The translations under genes were made by a program, and so were the position numbers. The notes under the pieces are model-generated. The model saw nothing but the letters and a program-made list of their open reading frames with translations, was not told the DNA's origin and searched no databases. Below are positions 9,132-19,210 of a DNA stretch of 64,000 bases, one piece after another. Source of the DNA: Lwoffella lincolnii (GTDB taxonomy: Bacteria; Pseudomonadota; Gammaproteobacteria; Pseudomonadales; Moraxellaceae); contig NZ_MUYT01000001.1 in assembly GCF_002014765.1 (NCBI RefSeq), positions 124,001 to 188,000 on the forward strand, written 5' to 3'. Each line of letters begins with the position of its first letter. The first letter of the stretch is position 1.

Positions 9132-9524
9132 ATGGCACATTCAGATTTTGACGACTTAACCCAAGAATTTGGTGATATCAATGTCATACCTTTGGTTGAT
9201 GTGATGCTGGTTTTGCTGACCATCATTTTAACCACAGCAACTTTTGTGGTGAATGGTAAAATTCCTGTCGATTTGGCAAAATCGACAACCGCATCAAATG
9301 CCATGCCCACCACTTCTTATGTGTTGACAATCACACAAGATGACCAACTTTATCTTAACGACCAACCCATCAAAAATTTAAACCACGCCTTAAAAACTTT
9401 GGATAAAAATCAAGCGTTGACCATACGAGCAGATGGTAACATCGCTTTGGCTCGTTTTGTCAGCTTATCTGATGACGTTAAAGAACTTGGATTTAGCCAA
9501 GTTAGCCTTGAGGTCAAGCGATGA
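9132..9524 (+). CDS. exbD: ExbD/TolR-family protein
   Basis: About 130 residues: one transmembrane helix near the N-terminus preceded by INVIPLVDVMLVLL, which holds the essential membrane Asp, then a periplasmic domain ending in SLSDDVKELGFSQVSLEV. ExbD works with ExbB and TonB to transmit the proton gradient to outer-membrane receptors. The start is uncertain: ATG 9132 gives the family-like MAHSDFDD, ATG 9114 adds six residues, and neither has a good ribosome site. It overlaps tonB by four bases (ATGA), a sign of translational coupling. Confidence 0.87.
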   Translation: MAHSDFDDLTQEFGDINVIPLVDVMLVLLTIILTTATFVVNGKIPVDLAKSTTASNAMPTTSYVLTITQDDQLYLNDQPIKNLNHALKTLDKNQALTIRADGNIALARFVSLSDDVKELGFSQVSLEVKR

Positions 9525-10486
9525 CAAAGTTGGTTTATTCAGACTGGTTAATATCACTTGCCTTACATGGCAGTTTGGTTGCTGGCGTGGCATTACTCAA
9601 TCAGCCATCACCACCTTTGGCTACCCGCCCAATTACCGAACCAATTCGCTGGGTTGATGTGCAAACCATGACATCTGAGCCTAGTGCATCAGTGCATCAA
9701 AAATCAGTGCATCAAAAAGAAATTGACACAACAGACCATTTGCAAAAGCCCAAAGCCCAAAAACAGCCCCTTAAAGCGGTCTATCAAACGTCTGACATGG
9801 ACACATTGGCAAAACCAATGGCTCAAAAAACACAAAAGCCTAAAAAAAACACAGCGACAAATCAAGTAAAAAATCAAACGAAAAATCAAATGACAAACCA
9901 AGAGACAAGCACAAAACAGGCAATGATGACAACGCCCAACGCTTCAATCAGTTCCCCAATCAAAACAGCAACAGCCACAGTAGATAAGCAATCCATGGAT
10001 ATGTCAAAAAACTCAGTTGATGAGATAAATATTGACACTGATACAGCCAACGTGGTTACCAACGCCCAAGAAATTGAGCAACCAAAAAAAGATGAGAATA
10101 AAACAGAGTTACAATCCAAAACCGATAAAACAACAACCGATAAAACAACAACCGATGAAACAAAAGATACTCAATCAGTAAAAAACCCAAAAACTGACCA
10201 TGTGAATCAATGGAAAACCCGATTTATCGCAAACGTTAATCGTAATAAACGCTACCCCAGTCATGCTCGTAAGGCAGGTATCCAAGGCAGTGCGTTACTC
10301 AGTGTTCATGTCATGGCAAATGGTAACATTCATTGTTGTGATGTCAAGCAAAGCACAGGCTCAAGTCAGCTTGATAAAGCCGCATTGCAAGCGGCTCAAA
10401 AAGCAGCCAACCAAAGCCGTGAACCACCACAAATAAACCATGCTTTTGGGTTTGATTTTTATGTGGATTATATTTTGAGTGATTAG
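9521..10486 (+). CDS. tonB: TonB energy transducer
   Basis: A 321-residue protein: one N-terminal membrane anchor (about 8-28), a long Lys/Thr/Gln/Asn-rich periplasmic spacer, and a C-terminal TonB domain (RYPSHARKAGIQGSALLSVHV, then FGFDFYVDYIL). The spacer is unusually rich in short duplications (SVHQK twice; DKTTT twice). It overlaps exbD and lies 121 bp upstream of the copper receptor. A second TonB-domain protein occurs at 52347, so this copy is probably dedicated to the receptor next door. Confidence 0.88.
   Translation: MTKLVYSDWLISLALHGSLVAGVALLNQPSPPLATRPITEPIRWVDVQTMTSEPSASVHQKSVHQKEIDTTDHLQKPKAQKQPLKAVYQTSDMDTLAKPMAQKTQKPKKNTATNQVKNQTKNQMTNQETSTKQAMMTTPNASISSPIKTATATVDKQSMDMSKNSVDEINIDTDTANVVTNAQEIEQPKKDENKTELQSKTDKTTTDKTTTDETKDTQSVKNPKTDHVNQWKTRFIANVNRNKRYPSHARKAGIQGSALLSVHVMANGNIHCCDVKQSTGSSQLDKAALQAAQKAANQSREPPQINHAFGFDFYVDYILSD
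9689..9718 (+). repeat. 15-bp tandem duplication in tonB
   Basis: TCAGTGCATCAAAAA occurs twice in a row (9689-9703, 9704-9718), adding one SVHQK unit in the periplasmic spacer without changing the frame. Confidence 0.95.
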
Positions 10487-10520
10487 GACAAGTGTTTCAT
10501 TTCATTTTTAAAGGATAGTA

Positions 10521-10551
10521 ACGTTACAATCCGTTACAATCCGTTATGATG
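10521..10551 (+). promoter_or_regulatory. three 10-bp direct repeats upstream of copper receptor
   Basis: CGTTACAATC at 10522-10531 and 10532-10541, then CGTTATGATG at 10542-10551. The period of 10 bp puts the copies on one face of the helix. The first copy also forms the palindrome GTAACGTTAC (10518-10527). The units contain TACAAT, which could act as -10 elements, so this may be an operator, a promoter or both. Regulator unknown. Confidence 0.4.
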
Positions 10552-10607
10552 AATGCAGGTATGTCTGAATTGGTCAATTTTTTATCAGTGTTAACAAGGA
10601 GAGATTT

Positions 10608-13130
10608 ATGTCAAAACATACGTATCAACATCATTCCCGCATGGGTTTAAGTGTGCTTACGTTGGCCATATTACAAGCATCAGTTGCTCATGCACATGAA
10701 GCAAGCACATCACATGTTGCGATTGATGATCAAAATATCACCCATGTTGTGGTCAATGCCAGCTTGCAAAATGACCCAACCACCCCTTCGATTGCCAACG
10801 ATGCAGATTTAGGGGCAAAAAATCTTGAGTTGCAACAAAGTAAGACCAGTGACACTGCCACTGCCTTGACGGCTCTGACAGGTATGAATGTGCAATCAGC
10901 AGGAAGAGTATCGGCATTGCCTGTTTTTCAAGGATTGGCAGATAACCGTTTGCGTATCATGGTAGATGGTGTGGATAGCATTGCTTCATGCCCCAATCAC
11001 ATGAACTCACCCTTATCTTATGTTGCACCAACAGCGATAAAAACAGCCAAAGTGTACACTGGGGTAACGCCTGTGAGTGTGTCAGGTAATAGTATCGGCT
11101 CAACCATTGTGATTGAGACCGCACAACCAACATTTGCCAAACCCAAATCAGGGGTAAAAGCAACACCACACCCAACCAATGACGCTGATGCCAGACCGTC
11201 GACTGATACATTATCAACATCATTGCAAGCAAAGCTGGCAGAACCACAGCCATCACAAGCCCAGCCATCACAAGTAAAGTCATTGCAGTTGGGCAACACC
11301 AAACTTGAAACATCAGGTGAGATTGGCGGATTTTATCGCAGTAATGGCAATCAACGTGGTGCTAATGTCAGCATCACCACAGCAACTGAAGATGTTAGCC
11401 TTAACTATAAAGCAGACTATGCCAAAGGTAATAACTATAAAGCGGGTGGAGATTTTAAAACTTATGTTGAGTCTGGCAATGTAGGACAACATATTGCCAA
11501 AGATGTGGTTGCATCTACTGGTTTTGAAACCAAAAATCAATCGCTTGATGTTGCGTATCTGACTGGTAATCACTTATGGCAGTTTGGGTATAATTGGCAA
11601 CATGTTCCAAAACAGCTTTACCCCAATCAACGCATGGACATGCTAAATAACCGTCTTGACCGTTATAACTTACGCTATTTAGGCGATTTAGACTGGGGAA
11701 CGCTTGAAGCTCAAGCCTACCGTGAAAATGTTGACCACTTTATGGATTTTGGGGGCGATAAACGCTACTGGTATGGTCCAGCATCAATGGCAGATGATAA
11801 AGGCTATAATGGCAAATTATGTGGTCCTGCCATGACACCAGCATGTGCCAGTGGCATGCCAATGCACACTCAAAGCACCACCACAGGCATCAATCTGAAA
11901 GCTTCACATACATTTGATGACAAGACCAACATACGAGGTGGGCTAGAATACCAAAATTATCAATTAAATGACTGGTGGTCGGCATCGGGTGGTCTGATGC
12001 GTCCCAATGATTTTCAAAATATTAACAACGGTAAACGTCAACGTACCAGTTTATATGGTGAATGGGAAAAAGTATTCAGCCCAACATGGACCAGCCTGCT
12101 TGGATTAAGATATGAAAATATCAAGACCCAAACAGATCCGATACACGGCTATAACAGTGCAACCGCACCAACCGTGATGTCAGGGCCAGATAGCCTGAAC
12201 CAAACTCGTGATGCCGTTAAGTTTAATAACAGCAAACTGACAAAAACGGACAATAACTGGAACGCCAGCATCATTAACCGTTGGCAACTCAGTGACACAG
12301 GTAACATAGAAGTTGGATTGAGCCATCAGCAACGTAGTCCAAGTTTGTATGAACGATACACTTGGTCAACTTTTGGCATGATGGCAGGCATGAACAACAC
12401 GGTAGGCGATGGTAATGGTTATTTTGGTGATCCTGACCTAAAACCTGAATCTGCCAATAAGCTTGCAGTTACCTTAGACTGGAAAGACAGCAATGACAAA
12501 TGGCAGATGACATTAACGCCATATTATAGCCAGATTAATGATTATATTGATGCCGTGCAATGGGACGCTAACAATAATCTGCCCAAAGCAGTCAATGAAA
12601 CAGGCAAATATAATATCATGCGTTATGCCAATCAAAAAGCTCGTATCTATGGATTAGATGCCAGTGCAAATGTTCAGTTGGCAGATAATCAAGCAGGGGT
12701 GTTTGCGGTTACCACATCACTTAATTATACCGATGGCAAAAACACACAAACGAACAGCCCTTTATACAACATCATGCCACTTAATGCCAAGCTGGCTCTC
12801 ACTCATCAACAAAAGGGTTGGAATAATAAGCTTGAGATTGTTGGTGTTACGGCAAAAGATAAAGTTTCTGCCCCCCGTAATGAACTAAAAACAGCAGGTT
12901 ATGGCTTGCTAAACTTAAGCACAGCTTATGACTGGAAAAATATGACAGTTACTGTTGGTGTTGACAATGTTTTGGATAAAAAATATGCCTTACCCTTGGG
13001 TGGTGCATATATGGGACAAGGTCGTACCATGTCGATGAATCAAGAATTGGGTAATGGAACGAACAACTGGGGAACACCCATTTATGGGGCTGGACGTTCT
13101 TATTTTGCCAGCTTAAATTATAAATTCTAA
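10608..13130 (+). CDS. oprC: TonB-dependent copper receptor, OprC type
   Basis: An 840-residue outer-membrane receptor. A signal peptide ends near AHA (about 30). The plug domain contains RIMVDGVDSIASCPNHMNSP (about 116-135), the OprC/NosA-type copper site with Cys about 128 and Met about 132 spaced as C-x3-M. A 22-strand-type barrel ends in aromatic Phe (SLNYKF). A Met/His pair in a barrel loop (GMPMHTQ) may be further copper ligands, as in OprC. A low-complexity Pro/Gln/Ser insert follows the plug (about 185-235). A strong site AAGGAGAG precedes the ATG. In this window copper would serve AniA and the heme-copper-like oxidoreductases; that link is inferred. Confidence 0.83.
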   Translation: MSKHTYQHHSRMGLSVLTLAILQASVAHAHEASTSHVAIDDQNITHVVVNASLQNDPTTPSIANDADLGAKNLELQQSKTSDTATALTALTGMNVQSAGRVSALPVFQGLADNRLRIMVDGVDSIASCPNHMNSPLSYVAPTAIKTAKVYTGVTPVSVSGNSIGSTIVIETAQPTFAKPKSGVKATPHPTNDADARPSTDTLSTSLQAKLAEPQPSQAQPSQVKSLQLGNTKLETSGEIGGFYRSNGNQRGANVSITTATEDVSLNYKADYAKGNNYKAGGDFKTYVESGNVGQHIAKDVVASTGFETKNQSLDVAYLTGNHLWQFGYNWQHVPKQLYPNQRMDMLNNRLDRYNLRYLGDLDWGTLEAQAYRENVDHFMDFGGDKRYWYGPASMADDKGYNGKLCGPAMTPACASGMPMHTQSTTTGINLKASHTFDDKTNIRGGLEYQNYQLNDWWSASGGLMRPNDFQNINNGKRQRTSLYGEWEKVFSPTWTSLLGLRYENIKTQTDPIHGYNSATAPTVMSGPDSLNQTRDAVKFNNSKLTKTDNNWNASIINRWQLSDTGNIEVGLSHQQRSPSLYERYTWSTFGMMAGMNNTVGDGNGYFGDPDLKPESANKLAVTLDWKDSNDKWQMTLTPYYSQINDYIDAVQWDANNNLPKAVNETGKYNIMRYANQKARIYGLDASANVQLADNQAGVFAVTTSLNYTDGKNTQTNSPLYNIMPLNAKLALTHQQKGWNNKLEIVGVTAKDKVSAPRNELKTAGYGLLNLSTAYDWKNMTVTVGVDNVLDKKYALPLGGAYMGQGRTMSMNQELGNGTNNWGTPIYGAGRSYFASLNYKF

Positions 13131-13175
13131 ACCGCTGTTTTTATCAGTTGATTAACGAATGAATGAGAAACGAAT

Positions 13176-13208
13176 AAACACCCAGCGTCATGCTGGGTGT
13201 TTATTTTT
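13176..13208. terminator. hairpin terminator between oprC and holA
   Basis: Stem AAACACCCAGC (13176-13186) with GCTGGGTGTTT (13192-13202), loop GTCAT, then ATTTTTT. It ends oprC on the plus strand and overlaps the stop codon of the convergent holA, so it may serve both directions. Confidence 0.85.
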
Positions 13209-14262
13209 TGGCAAAAATGGGCATGCCTGCCATGTCCAGTGCCAAATGTAAAATAATCTCCCATGCAGGTTGCTTGATAACGCCCTTAATGGCTTGGTCA
13301 CAGTGGTATAACTGAGTAGACCAGCTGTTGATATTGGCAGGCGTATGACGTTGTTGTGCTGAGATGTACAACGGCTGTTTACTTTGCCAGATGCCTAATG
13401 ATGGCATCGATTGTCCGCTAACAAGCTGTTGTAACAGTCGCACATCTTTTGCCAACACCCACAGTACCAGACTTTCTGGCTCTTTGGCGTATTTTAAAGC
13501 ATGAACGATTTTTACCACTTGCTGAGCGTTGCCTAGCAATATCGCTTGGGACAAATCATAGACGCTAAATTGACTGTGGCTGACCAACCCTGCTTGTAAC
13601 TGCTCGTCATTAATCGGCTTATTAAGTTCGTCAGCTTGCCATAAAAAAGACAATCGCCACAAGGTTTGATAAGCATCAAGCAAGTTGTTTTGAGTTTGCT
13701 CAAGCAGTCTGCTCCAAGATTGAGGTGATAGCTGTATGCCAAAATGATGGGCTTGCTGTGCTAAAATTTGTTGTCGTTGCCGTTCGTCATGGATACGACA
13801 GTCGACGATTTGACCATGTTGTTTAAATGGGGCGACCCATTTACCAGCCAAGCCACGTTTGTCTAATTTGTCAGTTAACCAAAGTAAAGTAGGTGATGGG
13901 GAGCTTTGTGCGGTTGCTATTGATGCTGACATCGATGCTGAAGCCGATGCCATGTCAGTCAGCTGGGTGATGGCATCTTTATCAGGTTTGTGATTGCCTA
14001 AGACGATGACTGCATTGGCAGAGTCAAACAATGATAAGCTGTTCAGCTCGCTGATGACATCGTACCAAGTCTTGGCAGAAATCAGCTCAATGCGTTGATG
14101 GCTAAGCCCAAGCTGTTGCCATTGTGCCAACAGAGCATCAGCAAACCATTGCTGAAGTAATGGCTCATCGCCGTGTGCCAACCAAAAACCAAGTGGACTT
14201 AGGGTTGTGTTAGCAGAATTGATGGCATCAAATGCACTTAAAAAAGGCTGATTCATGAGCAA
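13201..14262 (-). CDS. holA: DNA polymerase III subunit delta
   Basis: A 353-residue protein with the size and pattern of the clamp-loader delta subunit (N-terminal DEPLLQQWF, then LNSLSLFDSANAVIVLGNHKP, C-terminal helical collar). Delta opens the beta clamp during loading onto DNA. It lies downstream of lptE and leuS on the same strand, the leuS-lptE-holA order usual in gammaproteobacteria. An Ala/Ser/Met-rich insert (MASASASMSAS) looks like local slippage. Confidence 0.88.
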   Translation of the reverse strand: MLMNQPFLSAFDAINSANTTLSPLGFWLAHGDEPLLQQWFADALLAQWQQLGLSHQRIELISAKTWYDVISELNSLSLFDSANAVIVLGNHKPDKDAITQLTDMASASASMSASIATAQSSPSPTLLWLTDKLDKRGLAGKWVAPFKQHGQIVDCRIHDERQRQQILAQQAHHFGIQLSPQSWSRLLEQTQNNLLDAYQTLWRLSFLWQADELNKPINDEQLQAGLVSHSQFSVYDLSQAILLGNAQQVVKIVHALKYAKEPESLVLWVLAKDVRLLQQLVSGQSMPSLGIWQSKQPLYISAQQRHTPANINSWSTQLYHCDQAIKGVIKQPAWEIILHLALDMAGMPIFAKK

Positions 14263-14294
14263 TTACCGTTTGGGACACACTGCTTGTATCAGGG

Positions 14295-14912
14295 CTACTT
14301 TAAGGTTGATAAAGCAATGTATTGGTCAGCGATGCGTTGAGCCATGGCATGATATAACTCAATTTCGGTTTGGGTACGTTGCAAGTCTTCTACGCTGACT
14401 GAAGTTTGGTTGTATTGATAGCTACGCTCAACCATCAATGTTCGGTGATGGGTGAATGTGCCATCATGCGTGGTTGGTGTGTCATGAACATTGTGTACAT
14501 GATTGTGTATATGATAACGTATTTTGGCAGTCATGGTCAGACGCACTTCGGTAAGCAGTCCGGCCAGCTGATATTTTTGAATGCTCACATCGTCAATGCT
14601 GATTCGGTTAGCGGCCTCCACCCCTAAGCTGGCTAACGTGGCTTGCTCCTGTTGGTCGTTTGTGTCGGCAATATGAGCATCAGCATCATAACGAGTCAGT
14701 TGTTTTAGCAAACTTAAACGCAGGGCATAAGCAGACTTAGATGTCTGAGCGTCAATCAGCACAGGTAATTGTGTGCTGATATTTGACATATGGGTGTTTG
14801 CTGACGCATGGGGCTGTTGACCTTGCAGATGAAAGCCACAAGCAGACAAGGCTTGGCATAATCCAAAGACGGTGAATAACCGAATAACACCAAAATAAGT
14901 CATTCGAACCAT
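14295..14912 (-). CDS. lptE: LPS assembly lipoprotein LptE
   Basis: A 205-residue lipoprotein: hydrophobic leader with lipobox LSAC (Cys about 25) followed by GFHLQG, the hallmark start of mature LptE. LptE plugs the LptD barrel in the outer membrane and helps insert lipopolysaccharide. It sits between leuS and holA in the conserved order. A His-rich stretch (HIHNHVHNVHD) is unusual and may be a local insertion. Family call rests on the start motif, size and context. Confidence 0.83.
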   Translation of the reverse strand: MVRMTYFGVIRLFTVFGLCQALSACGFHLQGQQPHASANTHMSNISTQLPVLIDAQTSKSAYALRLSLLKQLTRYDADAHIADTNDQQEQATLASLGVEAANRISIDDVSIQKYQLAGLLTEVRLTMTAKIRYHIHNHVHNVHDTPTTHDGTFTHHRTLMVERSYQYNQTSVSVEDLQRTQTEIELYHAMAQRIADQYIALSTLK

Positions 14913-14927
14913 AATCCAATCCTAAAA

Positions 14928-17663
14928 TTAAGCTGGCACAACCACAATGTTGATTAATTTATTAGGCACAATAATTTCTTTTTTAATATCACCAATTAAG
15001 AATTTTGCCACGCTGTCCGTTTGTTTGGCTTGGGCTTTGATTTGCTCTGGGTCGCTATTTGGGGCGATTTGCATTTTGCCACGCACTTTGCCATTGACTT
15101 GTATCACCATGGTGATGCTGTCTTGTACTAAGGCGGTTTCATCGATGTTTGGGAACTTTAATGTTAACGTATCATGCCCAAGCTCCGTCAATAATGCTTC
15201 TGCCATGTGTGGGGCATAAGGGGACAATAAAATCAATAAATTAACCAAGGCTTCATTGGCAACGGCTAAGTCTTGTTTGTGATGTGGGTTGAAATGACTC
15301 AGCTCATTTGCCAATTCCATCAGCGATGACACAGGTGTGTTAAGTGCCAACCGTTTACCCAAATCATCATCTAATTTGTTGATGGTTTCGTGAGTTTTAC
15401 GGCGTAAGTCTTTGGCAGATTTGCTTAAGCTGTCGGCTTGATAAGTGGTGTTGGCGTACAGATTGACAGAATTGAGTTGATGCTCTGCCAGTGAATAGGA
15501 CAATTCCATGCCATAACGCCACACTTTTTTAAGGAAGTTATAAGGTCCTTTTAGGGCATCATCTGACCACTCTAAGGTCTGGTCAGCAGGGGCGGTAAAC
15601 AGGGTATATAGGCGTACGGTATCTGCCCCATATGTGTCAATGGTTTGTTGTGGGTCAACACCATTGTTTTTTGATTTGGACATTTTTTCGATTTTACCGA
15701 TGATGACGGGTTGTCCATCGGCTTTTAATATGGCATCGATGGGTTGACCACGTTCATTAAACCTAACATCGACTTCATGGGGATAATAATATGATGTGCT
15801 GCCGTCATCATTGTGTCGCAGATAAGTACCTGCTAATACCATGCCTTGTGTCAATAAATTGGCAAATGGCTCATCACCACTGACCAAACCTTCATCTCGC
15901 ATCAGTTTATGAAAGAAACGAGCATATAATAAGTGCATGACCGCATGTTCAACCCCACCAACATATTGGTCAACAGGCAACCATTTATCTGCCCCTGTTT
16001 TGTCAATCATGCCTTGTTCGAAGTGGGGCGATGCAAAACGGGCATAATACCAGCTGGATTCCATGAATGTGTCAAAAGTATCAGTCTCACGAGTGGCATC
16101 GCTGTCGCATTTGGGGCAGGTGGTGTGTAAAAATGCTTGATGATGGTTTAGCGGATTGCCCTTACCATCTGGAATGACATCGGTCGGTAACACAACGGGC
16201 AAATCCGCTTCATCGACAGGCACAGTACCACAATGCTCACAGTTGATGGTGGGAATGGGGCAACCCCAATAACGCTGTCTGGACACGCCCCAATCACGCA
16301 AACGGTAATTAATGGTGGTGTGTGCCAAACCTTGCGATTCTATTGTTGCCAAAATGGCACGAACCATGCCATCAAAATCTAAGCCATCAAAATTCATCTC
16401 ACCAGAACTGTCTGAGTTCATGCTGATGCCACGTTCAGCGTACCAATCTTGCCATTGACTGTTGTCGAACGCTTGTTCATCGTCAGTCAATTCACGGTCT
16501 GGTTTTATCACCTGTTTGATGGGCAGGGCATATTTATTGGCAAATTCAAAATCTCGCTCATCGTGAGCAGGCACTGCCATGACCGCACCAGAACCATAGC
16601 TCATCAACACATAGTTAGCAACCCAGACAGGCACGTCTTTACCAGTGATGGGGTGGGTAACGCTAAGTCCTGTATCCATGCCTTTTTTTTCGGCTTTGGC
16701 AAGGTCTTTTTCTGCCACTGAGCCTTGTTTGCATTCTTGGATAAATTGAGCAATCTTGCTGTTATTTTCAGCGGCGTGTTGAGCCAATGGGTGTTCAGCC
16801 GCCACTGCCACATAAGTCACTCCCATGAGTGTGTCTGGGCGTGTGGTGAACACATCTAGGGTATGGGGTTTGTCGTTTAGCGTATAGGGAAAATGGACTT
16901 CCATGCCTTGGGATCGACCAATCCAGTTGCGTTGCATGGTCAACACTTCTTTAGGCCAATGCCCCTCTAGCTGGTCTAAGTCATCTAGCAGTTCATCAGC
17001 ATAGTCAGTGATTTTAAAGTAATACATGGGAATGTCTCGTTTTTCAACCAACGCCCCACTTCGCCAGCCACGTCCATCGACCACTTGTTCATTGGCAAGC
17101 ACGGTATTATCGACAGGATCCCAGTTGACGGTTGCCAGTTTTTTATAGACCAATCCCTTTTTAAACAACTGAATAAACAGCCATTGTTCCCAGCGATAAT
17201 AGTCGGCATCACAGGTGGCAAACTCACGTGACCAATCAATCGATAGCCCCAATGATTTTAGTTGTTCACGCATGTTGGCAATGTTTTTATACGTCCAGTC
17301 AGCAGGGGCAATGTGATGGGCGATGGCGGCGTTTTCAGCAGGCAAGCCAAAAGCGTCCCAACCCATGGGTTGCATGACTTCATGGCCTTTTAGGCGATAA
17401 TAGCGTGACAGCACATCGCTGATGGTATAATTACGCACATGCCCCATGTGCAATTTGCCACTGGGATAGGGAAACATTGACAACATATAACGTTTGGGCT
17501 TGTCATTTGTTTGGTTGCTGACTTCATAGCGACGTTCGTTTTGCCAAAGTTGTTGTTGGGCAGGCTCAATGATGGCAGGCTGATATGTCAGCTTATCATT
17601 GTTGACATCATTGCTGGTATTGTTTGATGGGTTTTGTGCATCAATGGAGATTTTAGCGGTCAT
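14928..17663 (-). CDS. leuS: leucyl-tRNA synthetase
   Basis: A 911-residue class I synthetase that charges tRNA-Leu. The HIGH-type motif is in PYPSGKLHMGHVRNY, the KMSKS motif near residue 660, and the editing domain has the TRPDTLMGVTYV segment. A zinc-like knuckle is visible (CEHCG with CPKCD). The N-terminal 25 residues are a poly-Asn/Asp extension (NPSNNTSNDVNNDK) not usual for LeuS and probably disordered. First gene of leuS-lptE-holA; the gap to lptE is 15 bp. Confidence 0.95.
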   Translation of the reverse strand: MTAKISIDAQNPSNNTSNDVNNDKLTYQPAIIEPAQQQLWQNERRYEVSNQTNDKPKRYMLSMFPYPSGKLHMGHVRNYTISDVLSRYYRLKGHEVMQPMGWDAFGLPAENAAIAHHIAPADWTYKNIANMREQLKSLGLSIDWSREFATCDADYYRWEQWLFIQLFKKGLVYKKLATVNWDPVDNTVLANEQVVDGRGWRSGALVEKRDIPMYYFKITDYADELLDDLDQLEGHWPKEVLTMQRNWIGRSQGMEVHFPYTLNDKPHTLDVFTTRPDTLMGVTYVAVAAEHPLAQHAAENNSKIAQFIQECKQGSVAEKDLAKAEKKGMDTGLSVTHPITGKDVPVWVANYVLMSYGSGAVMAVPAHDERDFEFANKYALPIKQVIKPDRELTDDEQAFDNSQWQDWYAERGISMNSDSSGEMNFDGLDFDGMVRAILATIESQGLAHTTINYRLRDWGVSRQRYWGCPIPTINCEHCGTVPVDEADLPVVLPTDVIPDGKGNPLNHHQAFLHTTCPKCDSDATRETDTFDTFMESSWYYARFASPHFEQGMIDKTGADKWLPVDQYVGGVEHAVMHLLYARFFHKLMRDEGLVSGDEPFANLLTQGMVLAGTYLRHNDDGSTSYYYPHEVDVRFNERGQPIDAILKADGQPVIIGKIEKMSKSKNNGVDPQQTIDTYGADTVRLYTLFTAPADQTLEWSDDALKGPYNFLKKVWRYGMELSYSLAEHQLNSVNLYANTTYQADSLSKSAKDLRRKTHETINKLDDDLGKRLALNTPVSSLMELANELSHFNPHHKQDLAVANEALVNLLILLSPYAPHMAEALLTELGHDTLTLKFPNIDETALVQDSITMVIQVNGKVRGKMQIAPNSDPEQIKAQAKQTDSVAKFLIGDIKKEIIVPNKLINIVVVPA

Positions 17664-17816
17664 GGTACATGTTCTGTCGGTTGTGTGGTCAATAAGATGA
17701 TGTGATTAATAAGATAAAGTTGCATAGCATAGCGTAAATTAATAAAAAAAGCATGCTCAAATGGTCAATTTACCTAAAACAACCATGCTTGACATCATGA
17801 TGTCATGTCAGGCAGT

Positions 17817-19085
17817 TTAAGCTGTCCCAAACTGTTGGCGTTTTTTGTTAAAAAACCGTTCCAACCGCTCTAAGGCTTCTTCTAAGTCATAAATATTAGG
17901 CAAAAAGACCACACGGAAATGGTCAGGTCTGTCCCAATTAAACCCCGTTCCTTGTACCATCAACACTTTTTCTTGCTCTAATAACTCCATCATCAGTTGC
18001 ACATCATCTTTAATGGGATATACGTCCAAATCAAGCTTTGGAAAACAATAAAATGCCCCTTGTGGCATGGTGCAAGAAATGCCATCAATGGCGTTTAGTC
18101 GTTCGATTGCCAGCTGTCGTTGTTTATATAATCGCCCCACGTCGCATGTCAATGCTTGCATACTTTGATAACCACCCATGGCGGTTTGAATGGCATATTG
18201 TGCAGGCACGTTGGCACATAATCGCATGGACGATAGCATGTCTAAACCTTCAATAAAATCTTGGGCATGGTCTTTTTTGCCAGACAACATCAACCAGCCA
18301 GAACGAAAGCCTGCGATTCGATGCGATTTAGATAAGCCATTGTATGTCAGCACCAATACGTCTTTGGTTAGGGTACAAATGGGGTGGTGTTCGGCATCAT
18401 CATAAAGCACCCTATCATAAATTTCATCAGCCATGAGCACCAAATCATGCTCTTTTGCCAGTTTGATGATTTGTTTGAGATTATCATCTGAATATAACGC
18501 CCCTGTGGGGTTATTGGGGTTAATGATGACAATGGCTCGAGTATGGTGGGTGATTTTACTTTTGATGTCCTCAAGATTGGGTTGCCAGTTGTTGTCTTCA
18601 TCACAGCGATAATGCACCGCCTTACCCCCTGCCAAATGGGTGGCAGCGGTCCATAACGGATAATCAGGCATGGGGATGAGCACTTCATCATGGTCATCAA
18701 GTAAGGCCTGCATGGACATGACAATCAGCTCAGACACCCCATTACCCAGATAGACATCACGCACATCAACTGCCGACAGCAGTCCTTTGTTTTGATAATA
18801 TTGCAAAATTGCCTTGCGAGCAGAAAAAATCCCTTGCGAATCAGAGTAACCTGTGGCTTTGTGTAAGTTGAATGCCACATCTTGTAAAATCTCTTGTGGG
18901 GCATCTAAGCCAAAAGGGGCAGGGTTGCCGACATTGAGCTTGATGATGCGATGACCGTCAGCTTCCATACGGTTGGCGGTCTTTAACAAAGGTCCTCTGA
19001 TGTCATAGCAAACATTTTGTAGTTTTTTTGACTTTTTTAAAGATTTGTGTCTTGATTGTGTTGCATTCTTTACATCATGATTCAT
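17817..19085 (-). CDS. alaA: alanine-type aminotransferase (AlaA-like)
   Basis: A class I/II PLP aminotransferase of about 422 residues that probably forms alanine from pyruvate and glutamate. The start KLQNVCYDIRGPLLK and LNVGNPAPFG are characteristic of AlaA; PNNPTGALY and the PLP lysine in YNGLSKSHR follow. ATG 19085 is chosen; a GTG at 19151 would add 22 Asn/Gln-rich residues containing duplications. Neither start has a strong ribosome site. Separate transcription from leuS is likely (about 150-bp gap). Confidence 0.85.
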   Translation of the reverse strand: MNHDVKNATQSRHKSLKKSKKLQNVCYDIRGPLLKTANRMEADGHRIIKLNVGNPAPFGLDAPQEILQDVAFNLHKATGYSDSQGIFSARKAILQYYQNKGLLSAVDVRDVYLGNGVSELIVMSMQALLDDHDEVLIPMPDYPLWTAATHLAGGKAVHYRCDEDNNWQPNLEDIKSKITHHTRAIVIINPNNPTGALYSDDNLKQIIKLAKEHDLVLMADEIYDRVLYDDAEHHPICTLTKDVLVLTYNGLSKSHRIAGFRSGWLMLSGKKDHAQDFIEGLDMLSSMRLCANVPAQYAIQTAMGGYQSMQALTCDVGRLYKQRQLAIERLNAIDGISCTMPQGAFYCFPKLDLDVYPIKDDVQLMMELLEQEKVLMVQGTGFNWDRPDHFRVVFLPNIYDLEEALERLERFFNKKRQQFGTA

Positions 19086-19210
19086 AAGATTGCCTGTTTG
19101 GTTGATTGTTTGGTTATCTGATTGATTGGCATGCTTTTTATTGTATTGCACTGATGGTCATCTGACAATCATTCATCTATATGACTGACCATCTATATGA
19201 TTAACAGCAC

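Noticed and set aside
17786..17812. Palindromic GACATCATGATGTC stretch after alaA as a terminator.
   Set aside because: The hairpin is weak and the following T run is poor, so I do not call it.
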